Shown: in pieces, positions 1-6,691 of the stretch
How the letters are laid out: every line of letters starts with the position of its first letter
Numbering within the stretch: the first letter of the stretch is position 1
Assembly: GCA_964550615.1 (NCBI GenBank)
Contig: CAZKAB010000006.1
Span: 1-64,000, forward strand
Reading direction: 5' to 3'
DNA: 64,000 nt
Source: M55B144 sp964550615
Lineage (GTDB): Bacteria; Bipolaricaulota; Bipolaricaulia; UBA7950; UBA9294
Made by a program: the position numbers and the translations under genes
The notes under the pieces: model-generated
What the model saw: the letters and a program-made list of their open reading frames with translations, nothing else
Databases searched by the model: none
Told to the model about the DNA's origin: nothing

Positions 1-355
1 CTGCAGGTATCCCTGCCTTTTGTCCTTCCGTATATATGAGAACGACCTGCACCTCATAGGTCCCGGGTTCGACAAACGTGTGCTCGACCGTCATCCCATG
101 CGCCGCAGCACTGTCGTCATCGAAGTCCCATCCATAGCTGAACATCCCTGAAGGCGGTGGACTTACTCCCTCAGCAGAAGAGCAAGAAGCGTCGAAAGAG
201 ACGGTCAACGGAGCGTAACCGATGGTTGGATCGGCCTCGATGCAGGCAGTGGGAGAGTATAACGGGGTACCAACGCAGCCACAGAGGAAGGCCAAAGCAA
301 GAATACTCCCCATTATCACTAGGGGCTTTGCAATTCTCAGCACTTTCTTGGTCAT
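1..355 (-). CDS. PKD-domain lipoprotein, 5' part only (runs off the window edge)
   Basis: The reverse strand reads an open frame from ATG at 355 to the window edge, with a strong AAGGAAGGTG ribosome site just upstream. Residues 1-20 are a basic n-region and hydrophobic stretch ending in a lipobox-like LCGC, so the mature protein should be lipid-anchored at Cys. About residues 30-110 look like a PKD fold: YAPLTVSFDAS, then YGWDFDDDS, then HTFVEPGTYEVQVVL. PKD domains occur in exported surface proteins and usually mediate adhesion or polysaccharide binding. The C-terminal part and any catalytic domain lie outside the window, so no specific function is assigned. The downstream neighbour on the same strand is not visible; upstream lies another small secreted protein gene. 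Confidence 0.7.
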   Translation of the reverse strand, partial: MTKKVLRIAKPLVIMGSILALAFLCGCVGTPLYSPTACIEADPTIGYAPLTVSFDASCSSAEGVSPPPSGMFSYGWDFDDDSAAAHGMTVEHTFVEPGTYEVQVVLIYTEGQKAGIPA

Positions 356-498
356 GGTGTTTTTCACCTTCCTTGCAAACGCTATTACCAATACGAAAAC
401 CCACTTATGGTAGTGGGGGGAAAGCATCTACGTAGACTAATCTTTCACCCTCCATTTTGTCTTTACAGCTCCAAATTCTCAGAAATGAGACGCCTTAC

Positions 499-875
499 TT
501 ATCGTGAAATGAACATTGTCTTGATGCTTGACTGCCAAAACAGGTAGGGCACCCCATTCTGAAGCTCATAAACATAGACCTTATACAGATAACCCCCATT
601 TGCCAATTCGTCCTCATCAAAGTCTGTCCCGTTCCAGGTCACGCGATCGGTATTCTGAGCATTCGGTTGAGCAACCTGCTGGCTTCCTAGGTCATAGACT
701 TTGATTACGACGCTATAGAAACTGTGTGGGGGGGGTAATAGACCAGGTAAAATGTGGTTTCTGTCACCAACGGATTGGGAGCGTTATATACATCCGTGAC
801 AGTGACCGCTGCGACTGTGAAAGTCCCAATCAAGACCCACAATAATGTGGCCACGATCGCAGTTGTTTTACGCAT
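499..875 (-). pseudogene. Secreted FlgD-Ig-like protein, frame broken at a C8 tract
   Basis: ATG at 875 follows a canonical GAAGGAGGTG ribosome site and encodes a signal peptide (MRKTTAIVATLLWVLIG then a VAA cleavage-like site). The frame then shows NAPNPLVTETTFYLVYY and meets a run of eight G on the plus strand (728-735, C8 in the gene), after which it stops early. Adding one C gives a continuous frame to the stop at 499 with the features of a FlgD-type Ig domain: SVVIKVYDLGSQ, VTWNGTDFDEDELANGGYLY, KVYVYELQNG. That domain is common at the C-terminus of exported proteins; here it makes up nearly the whole protein (about 125 aa if repaired). Either a homopolymer sequencing error or slipped-strand phase variation explains the break. 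The promoter is clear. Confidence 0.7.
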
Positions 876-925
876 TTTTATTTCACCTCCTTCTCAGAAG
901 TTGCGATAGCTAATCTAGTAGATTT

Positions 926-953
926 ATTGTACTCAATGTCGTAGAACTGTCAA
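926..953 (-). promoter_or_regulatory. Sigma-70-type promoter for the frameshifted secreted gene
   Basis: On the minus strand a perfect TTGACA (948-953) is followed 16 nt later by TACAAT (926-931). The predicted start of transcription near 919 gives a leader of about 45 nt to the ATG at 875. A promoter this strong is unusual for a dead gene, which favours an assembly or sequencing error, or phase variation, over decay. Confidence 0.7.
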
Positions 954-1118
954 CCTTTGAATATCAGGAATTAGATGAGACAACAGTAAGGGTGACTATT
1001 GTCGCTCATAGCCGACGTTCCGTCATACTGTGCGGAGAAGATATCAGAAAGATCCGATCGCGCCTTGAGGCATTTCCGGCCCAGTCTTCTGCGCACGCTG
1101 CAAAGGAATCGTCACCGA

Positions 1119-2618
1119 CTATCGATCGGCATCCGGCCTAAGTAGACGCCACAGACCGCTTGCGCGGGCAAAGAGAAGATAAGCCGCAACTCCCGCAAGT
1201 ATCGGTAGGAAGACGCTTGTCCATTCTCCTCCCGTCAGTCGGTGCGCGCCCCACGAGACGACGTAAACTACGCCCGTTCCAAGCGCGATAAGTGCCCAGC
1301 GTGGAGCAAGCCGCCGCAAGGGGGGAAAGTGATCTCGCAAGAACGCGGCAAGGATCGCGGCGTTTACTACTCCAGCAATGGATGTCGCGAGTGCCAGTCC
1401 GCCTTCGCGAAGTGGGGTCACCAGCATGATATCGCACACGATGTTTGCTGCCACCGCGCACACGGAGGCGATGAGGGGGACTCTAGTTCGTCCCAAGGAA
1501 TAGAAGGCGCGGGTGAAGATATAGACTAGGCCATAGGGGAGAACGCCCACGAGGTAGAAAGAGAGTGCATGTCCGGTGCGAACGGCGGCGACGGATGAGA
1601 AGCTCCCGTGTTCAAACAGGAATCGAATGAGGTCGGGGCCGATCGCATACAGGCCGGCCATCGCCGGCAAGAGAACGAACGCGCTCGCCGCGGCGCCGTC
1701 TGCAAGATAGGAGGAAAAACGCGCTTCTTCACCACGCGTTAATGCGGCCGAGAAGCGCGGCAATAGCGCACTGGCGATGCTGACCGCAAACACTCCCAGC
1801 GGAAGCTGAAACAGCCGCATTGCGTACTGCAGTGACGATATCCCGCCATCTCCAAGGTAGGAGGCGAACCTGTTGTCGACAAGGAGGTTGATTTGCGTTA
1901 CCGCCAGGGCGAACACGGCCGGAAGCATCAGGCGCGCCATCTTCCTTACTCCCGGATGAAGCGGCCACAGTGTGAATCGGAACCGGAACCTTGACTTGCG
2001 CAAGGACGGAATCTGAAAGATAAGCTGGCCGGCTCCGCCGACGAGCGCTCCCACTGCCAGCCCGTAGATCGGCTGAAGCGAGAACCAGGATGAGAAGACA
2101 AGGGCTCCCGCGATCATCCCCAGATTGAACCAGACAGGGGCAAGCGAAGCGGCGAAAAACCGATGATTGGCGTTAAGTATCCCCATGAATACCGCCGCAA
2201 GACTGACAAGGGCGATGAACGGGAAGACAACTCGCGAGAGCGAAACCGCAAGTCGCAGTTTCTCGGGGTCGAATCCGCTTGCCATTACCGGCAAGTAGAG
2301 CGGGGCAAGGACTATGCCGACAGCAACAATGACCGGGAAGAGAACGATAAGCAATGACAGAACGTTGCTTGCAAACCGGTCTGCCTGGTTATCGCCGACA
2401 AGCGATTCGGTGTACACTGGAATGAACGCCGTGGATAGCGCCCCCTCGGCGAGAAGCTGTCGCAGGAACACGGGAAGGAAGAAGGCGATCAAGAAGGCGT
2501 CGTAGGCGCCGCTTGTTCCGAACTTGTCGGCGATTGTTACGTCGCGGAACAGGCCGAACACGCGAGAAATCGTCGTCGCCAGCACCATCAACAGGGCATC
2601 GCGGGCGAGAGATCTCAT
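1119..2618 (-). CDS. murJ: Lipid II flippase MurJ (MviN family)
   Basis: A 499-residue, almost entirely hydrophobic protein with about 14 predicted membrane segments, typical MurJ length. The N-terminus carries the family signature (TTISRVFGLFRDV, then an ADKFGTSGAYDAFLIAF segment and a LLAEGALSTAFIPVYTE stretch). MurJ moves lipid-linked peptidoglycan precursor across the inner membrane. The ATG at 2618 overlaps the stop of the upstream gene in ATGA form, so the two are translationally coupled. It is the last gene of rplI - glycosidase-like - murJ, transcribed from the rplI promoter. No terminator is evident between its stop and the next gene on this strand. Confidence 0.95.
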   Translation of the reverse strand: MRSLARDALLMVLATTISRVFGLFRDVTIADKFGTSGAYDAFLIAFFLPVFLRQLLAEGALSTAFIPVYTESLVGDNQADRFASNVLSLLIVLFPVIVAVGIVLAPLYLPVMASGFDPEKLRLAVSLSRVVFPFIALVSLAAVFMGILNANHRFFAASLAPVWFNLGMIAGALVFSSWFSLQPIYGLAVGALVGGAGQLIFQIPSLRKSRFRFRFTLWPLHPGVRKMARLMLPAVFALAVTQINLLVDNRFASYLGDGGISSLQYAMRLFQLPLGVFAVSIASALLPRFSAALTRGEEARFSSYLADGAAASAFVLLPAMAGLYAIGPDLIRFLFEHGSFSSVAAVRTGHALSFYLVGVLPYGLVYIFTRAFYSLGRTRVPLIASVCAVAANIVCDIMLVTPLREGGLALATSIAGVVNAAILAAFLRDHFPPLRRLAPRWALIALGTGVVYVVSWGAHRLTGGEWTSVFLPILAGVAAYLLFARASGLWRLLRPDADR

Positions 2619-4321
2619 CTATCGGTCGGAACAAGGAGGAGTCCGACCGCGACCTTTCCTCCGCTTGAGATCTCGCGGTAAGTCGCGCCATCTTTGAACA
2701 GAAGCGAGCTCGAATGCCCTCCGTCAAAGGCAATGGCATTCTTGATCTTCACCGGCAGGCGGGAAAGGAGCGTGAGTAGGCCGGCAAAGTCGGTGCCCAC
2801 ACTTTCGCTGTTCTTCACCACCGTCATCAAGATCAGTCCGCCGTACCAGTCAGTGGCAAGCACGCTGCGCGCGGCGAGACCCCGCACAAGGTACGAATCG
2901 ACCCGGAATCCCTCCGCTGCAGGGTCGAGCACTTCGTCGCCGTCGGAATAGAGTAACGGCCCCGCGCTCACGGCATTAGTGATAAGGAGGTCGCCCTGAT
3001 CGAGCGTATACTCGAAGTTGACGTTCTCCCCCACGCTAAGTGACGCAATCCGGCTGCGTGCACTTCCGCTCGCGACAAGAATGTCTGCGCTTGGATCGGA
3101 GATTACGTATGGCCCATCCTGAATCGACGTAACGGTGTCATGTCTGACCTTCACCACACGGAAGCTGTCGGAGAAGCCGCTTGTCAGCGGACCGGAATAA
3201 CCGCGCGTGTACACGATCAGCTCACCCGACTTGATCGGCCGGTTCACATCGGTGATCCCTATCTTCTCGCCGCCCGCGCGCAGGAAGAGGGATACTGTGG
3301 GGTTGAAGAAAGTCAATCTCCCAAAGAGATCGATTCCAAGCGCCGCCCGACGCTCGTAGTTTGAACTCAACACTTGTCCGTCAGTGATCAACAGGCCGAT
3401 CGGGATGTTGTTGGCGGTATCAAAGAAATTGCCATTGATTGCCGCCTGTGCGCCGTGTCCGCGGGCAATGTCGGCGAGCGAGGCGAGCGTTCCCACTCCC
3501 GTCTTGGGCACGGATGGAACCAGACGATAGTGATCTCGCCATTCATCGACATACAGATACTTGAGCTTCAGGGAGCCATTACCAAGATTGGTCGTAATCT
3601 CGTGATACGTAATATGAGGAGCGATCTCGTCCTCGATTTCGAGCGATGACTGGTGGTCGAACAACAGAGAGACCGAGTAGAACCCGGCCGCGCTAAAACG
3701 CTTGATCTGCGGCAGGGAATCGTCAGATAGAGTGATGATCAAGTCAGCGGTGCGACGGCTGCTCGCTCCCAACGTGACGGCGGTTACGGCGCCGCCTGTA
3801 ACCGCCACCTCTCGGGGCGCGGTGTCGAGCGCGCAGTGATAGAACCGCAGATGAATCGCGTTCGCGCCATCTGAGATCAGTTGATAGGGGACGAAGGAAT
3901 CGAATCTTACCGCAACCTGGTCTCCGGTTGCCGTAAGCGACGTTAAGTGCGAGGCTTCCGATTCGATGTGGATCTCATCGCCTACCGTGTGTATCTGCGC
4001 CGACGCAAGGTCGATCAACTCGTCGAGCGAGACGTAATAGACGCCGTTGTGGCTAGGAAAGTGATCCACCGGGAAGAATCGCTCACCGCCGCCGCTGCGA
4101 ACGGCTATTGATTGCTCCTCTTCCGTATATGCAGCCTCGATCCCCAAGTAGAGACCCAACTCACGCAGAGGCGCAAGGATGGTGTTCCCTTGTTGAACCA
4201 GGGCGTGCTCGAGGCTGACCGGCTCTCCATCGACATAGATAGATATCTCGCCGCCGTTTGTAGAGAAGACGACGGCGAGCAAGCACACCGCTAGGACCAA
4301 GCAATACAGCCCGCTTCTCAT
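2615..4321 (-). CDS. Exported phosphodiester glycosidase (NAGPA) domain protein
   Basis: A 568-residue protein when started at the ATG at 4321, chosen because GGGGAG lies at good spacing and the start sits 7 nt after the rplI stop; a longer frame would run into rplI. Residues 1-23 form a signal peptide. Residues 25-100 resemble the copper-amine-oxidase N-terminal (stalk) domain (DGEPVSLEHALVQQGNTILA), 120-230 resemble an AMIN-like beta domain, and about 300-568 match the phosphodiester glycosidase family: AAINGNFFDTANN, VLSSNYERRAALGID and a terminal AIAFDGGHSSSLLFKDG. Relatives remove sugar-1-phosphate caps or act on cell-wall polymers. Coupling to murJ suggests an envelope role; the substrate is unknown. 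Confidence 0.85.
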   Translation of the reverse strand: MRSGLYCLVLAVCLLAVVFSTNGGEISIYVDGEPVSLEHALVQQGNTILAPLRELGLYLGIEAAYTEEEQSIAVRSGGGERFFPVDHFPSHNGVYYVSLDELIDLASAQIHTVGDEIHIESEASHLTSLTATGDQVAVRFDSFVPYQLISDGANAIHLRFYHCALDTAPREVAVTGGAVTAVTLGASSRRTADLIITLSDDSLPQIKRFSAAGFYSVSLLFDHQSSLEIEDEIAPHITYHEITTNLGNGSLKLKYLYVDEWRDHYRLVPSVPKTGVGTLASLADIARGHGAQAAINGNFFDTANNIPIGLLITDGQVLSSNYERRAALGIDLFGRLTFFNPTVSLFLRAGGEKIGITDVNRPIKSGELIVYTRGYSGPLTSGFSDSFRVVKVRHDTVTSIQDGPYVISDPSADILVASGSARSRIASLSVGENVNFEYTLDQGDLLITNAVSAGPLLYSDGDEVLDPAAEGFRVDSYLVRGLAARSVLATDWYGGLILMTVVKNSESVGTDFAGLLTLLSRLPVKIKNAIAFDGGHSSSLLFKDGATYREISSGGKVAVGLLLVPTDR

Positions 4322-4328
4322 GCGGGGC

Positions 4329-4805
4329 CTACTCCCCTTTAGGCGCACCCTCCTCATCCACACGGATGCGTAGCTCAACGCTGATTCCCTTGTACAGGTT
4401 AATTGTCACGGAATGCTCCCCCAGCGTCTCGATCGGCGTCTCAATCTGCATACGTCCGGACTCAATGGGTTCTCCGGTTTCCTGCTCGATCTGAGCGACT
4501 ATGTCCTCTGCACGTACCGATCCGTAGAGCTTTTCGTTATCGTGTGCCTTGCGGCTGAAAACGAGGATCCGATCGGCGAGCATGTCACGAATGCGCATCG
4601 CCTTCCCCTCTCGCTCCTCTATCTCCGCCTCGTGCGCTGCCTTTTCCTTGGCGTATGTGGCGATATTGTGCTCGCTCGGCACAACGGCAAACCGTTTTGG
4701 AAACAGGTAGTTTCGCGCATATCCGTTGGCGACATCCACTACCTCTCCCACGTGCCCCAAAGATTCAATGGTCGTTGTAAGCAATACCTTGACGATGATT
4801 ACCAC
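4329..4805 (-). CDS. rplI: 50S ribosomal protein L9
   Basis: A 158-residue L9, slightly longer than the usual ~150. The N-terminal RNA-binding domain is clear (SLGHVGEVVDVANGYARNYL, FPKRFAVVPSEHN), followed by the long connecting helix and the C-terminal domain. L9 binds 23S rRNA near the L1 stalk. The start is uncertain: GTG at 4805 is the only upstream option, but AAGAGGG abuts it with no spacing. Unusually, L9 is not with rpsF-ssb-rpsR, which lies at 30060-31021; here it leads an envelope operon ending in murJ. Confidence 0.93.
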   Translation of the reverse strand: MVIIVKVLLTTTIESLGHVGEVVDVANGYARNYLFPKRFAVVPSEHNIATYAKEKAAHEAEIEEREGKAMRIRDMLADRILVFSRKAHDNEKLYGSVRAEDIVAQIEQETGEPIESGRMQIETPIETLGEHSVTINLYKGISVELRIRVDEEGAPKGE

Positions 4806-4828
4806 CCCTCTTGTGTCTCGTGAAGAGA

Positions 4829-4857
4829 ATTGTAGTGGCCGCTACCGGGCTCGTCAA
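4829..4857 (-). promoter_or_regulatory. Promoter of the rplI-murJ operon
   Basis: On the minus strand TTGACG (4852-4857), a 17-nt spacer, then TACAAT (4829-4834). Predicted transcription start near 4822 leaves a very short leader of about 17 nt before the GTG at 4805. It lies back-to-back with the folP promoter. Confidence 0.75.
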
Positions 4858-4883
4858 ACCCCTCTGCGAACGATCTCGTATGG

Positions 4884-4889
4884 TATACT
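4884..4889 (+). promoter_or_regulatory. Extended -10 promoter of the folP-polA operon
   Basis: TATACT preceded by TGG gives an extended -10 element; no good -35 is seen 17 nt upstream. Transcription would begin near 4896, only about 8 nt before the folP ATG, and no ribosome site precedes that ATG, so the folP message may be nearly leaderless. Confidence 0.5.
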
Positions 4890-4903
4890 GTGCCTGATCG
4901 ACA

Positions 4904-5737
4904 ATGGAAAGGTTGGATGAGTGGCTGGAGAGGCGCGATCGCGCGTTGGTGATGGGGGTGCTTAACATCACTCCCGACTCTTTCTATGACGGCGGTTCCT
5001 ATTCCTCCTCAGGCGATGCGATCGAACGCGGACTCGCGATGGTTGAAGACGGTGCGGACATTATCGATGTGGGTGGCGAGTCAAGTCGTCCCGGATCGCG
5101 TCCGGTTGAGGCCGACGAAGAACTGGCGCGAGTGGTACCGGTAATCGAAGGGATCAAGCGGAATAGCGATGTCTTGATCTCAATTGACACGACAAAGGCA
5201 GCGGTAGCGAAGGCGGCGTTAGGAATCGGAGCGGCGATCGTCAACGACATCAGTGCTATGCGCTTCGATCCAGAGATGGCGGGAATGCTCGCCAGTACGA
5301 ATGCATTCGTCGTGTTAATGCACATGCAAGGAACTCCGGAGACGATGCAGATAAACCCCAGATACACGAATACGGTAGATGAAATCATAGATTTCCTGCG
5401 CGAGCGCGTCGAGGCAGGGGTGGCCGCAGGGATCTCATGCACGCGGATGATGATCGATCCCGGAATCGGGTTTGGCAAGCGGCTCGAACACAATATCAAA
5501 ATTCTCCGTGGCCTCGGTGCGCTTAAGCGGCTCGGCTTGCCTGTCCTGGTCGGACTGTCGCGCAAGTCCTTCCTGGGTGATATTCTTGATATGCCGGCGG
5601 CCGAGCGGTTGACGGCAACGATATCAGCGAACGCGATCGCAGTCGTTAATGGAGCGGACATCATCCGCGTACACGATGTAAAGGAGGGAAGGGGGACGGC
5701 AGATGTGGCCTTCCGCCTGCGGAACAATGCGCCTTGA
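4904..5737 (+). CDS. folP: Dihydropteroate synthase
   Basis: A 277-residue TIM-barrel enzyme joining p-aminobenzoate to dihydropterin pyrophosphate in folate synthesis. All family motifs are visible in order: MGVLNITPDSFYDGG, DVGGESSRPGS, IVNDISAM, DPGIGFGKRLEHN and GLSRKSFLGDIL. Length is normal. The ATG at 4904 has no Shine-Dalgarno and sits just after the predicted transcription start, suggesting a near-leaderless message. First gene of a plus-strand run; its end overlaps the next gene by 11 nt. Folate supply fits the folate-dependent glycine/serine enzymes elsewhere in the window. Confidence 0.95.
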   Translation: MERLDEWLERRDRALVMGVLNITPDSFYDGGSYSSSGDAIERGLAMVEDGADIIDVGGESSRPGSRPVEADEELARVVPVIEGIKRNSDVLISIDTTKAAVAKAALGIGAAIVNDISAMRFDPEMAGMLASTNAFVVLMHMQGTPETMQINPRYTNTVDEIIDFLRERVEAGVAAGISCTRMMIDPGIGFGKRLEHNIKILRGLGALKRLGLPVLVGLSRKSFLGDILDMPAAERLTATISANAIAVVNGADIIRVHDVKEGRGTADVAFRLRNNAP

Positions 5738-6188
5738 CATCTACGCTTTTCTCGAGAACCCAGGCAAGCACCTTCCTATAGATACTCGTCTCGATCCGGG
5801 GCAACAGACGCGGGCTCCTGATGAAATCAGGTTCATTGGTGGTATCGAGCTAACAGGGGAGGCATTCGCGCAGCTTGGGACCCTATACGTAAGTGCGCAA
5901 GTCAAGACCACTATCGAGCGTTCGTGTCGGCGCTGCCTTGCCCCTGTGAGGGAAGACATCGACTTGTCGGAGCGACTCAGTGTTGAGATTCCGGAAGGGA
6001 AGATCGAAGTGGACCTTGCCCCTCACATCTTGGCAAGCATTACAGCAGCACTCACCCCTCACCCATTGTGCCGCCCCAACTGCCGCGGCCTCTGTCCGGT
6101 GTGCGGAACAGACCTAAACGAACACCCCGAACATGCTTGCGAGACGCAAAGCCGAGATCACCTGCGATTAGGGGACTTTCTCAAATGA
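5727..6188 (+). CDS. YceD/DUF177 family protein
   Basis: A 153-residue protein of the YceD (DUF177) family, recognised from the central ERSCRRCLAPV segment and the acidic tail with CRPNCRGLCPVCGTDLNEHP, a zinc-ribbon-like cysteine set. Family members are linked with 23S rRNA/L32 expression and usually sit directly before rpmF. Here no rpmF follows; ruvC begins in ATGA overlap. The ATG at 5727 is chosen because the protein family starts at MRLDIYAF; upstream codons lie inside folP. Exact biochemical role is not established. Confidence 0.85.
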   Translation: MRLDIYAFLENPGKHLPIDTRLDPGQQTRAPDEIRFIGGIELTGEAFAQLGTLYVSAQVKTTIERSCRRCLAPVREDIDLSERLSVEIPEGKIEVDLAPHILASITAALTPHPLCRPNCRGLCPVCGTDLNEHPEHACETQSRDHLRLGDFLK

Positions 6189-6691
6189 GCGCCCGCCGAG
6201 TAACGCTCGGCTTAGATCCCGGCCTTGCAATCACCGGCTACGGGGTAGTAGAGGCGGCGGAAAGGGGATGGCGAGTAATCGATGGGGGCGTCATCCGGAC
6301 TCCTACTGGAGAAGAGCGCCCCGACAGGCTGCGTGACATATATCAACAGGCGCAGGAGCTGATCACAAAGTACAATCCATGCGGGGTGGCGATCGAAGAA
6401 GTGTTCTTTGCCACAAACTCCCGCACCGCAATGCTCACCGCCGAAACACGCGGTGTCTTGCTCATGGCAACGTGTGGCCTCCCGGTGCGTGGCTATACTC
6501 CGCTGCAGGTGAAGAAACGAATAACCGGTTACGGCAAGGCAAACAAGCAGCAGGTACAGGCGATGGTGCAACGTCTCCTCGGCCTCGCCGATGTCCCGCG
6601 CCCGGATGATATGGCGGATGGTCTTGCGCTTGCCCTGTGCTATCTATTCGACTTGCAGGGCGTCGACAAGGAGGATCGTGCCTATCTCTAA
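6185..6691 (+). CDS. ruvC: Crossover junction endodeoxyribonuclease RuvC
   Basis: A 168-residue RNase H-fold nuclease that cuts Holliday junctions with the RuvAB motor. Acidic catalytic residues are seen in LGLDPGLAITGYGV, in AIEEVFFATNS and in the terminal DDMADGLALALCY. The ATG at 6185 overlaps the upstream stop (ATGA). Length is typical. ruvA and ruvB are not in the window. The gene end overlaps the polA start by 14 nt. Confidence 0.96.
   Translation: MSARRVTLGLDPGLAITGYGVVEAAERGWRVIDGGVIRTPTGEERPDRLRDIYQQAQELITKYNPCGVAIEEVFFATNSRTAMLTAETRGVLLMATCGLPVRGYTPLQVKKRITGYGKANKQQVQAMVQRLLGLADVPRPDDMADGLALALCYLFDLQGVDKEDRAYL

Noticed and set aside
157..435. Plus-strand open frames at the left edge
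   Set aside because: They lie opposite the PKD lipoprotein, whose signal peptide, lipobox, ribosome site and domain motifs are clear.
5727..6188. Missing rpmF after the YceD gene as a hidden small gene
   Set aside because: The next ATG begins ruvC in overlap, so no space exists for an L32 gene.
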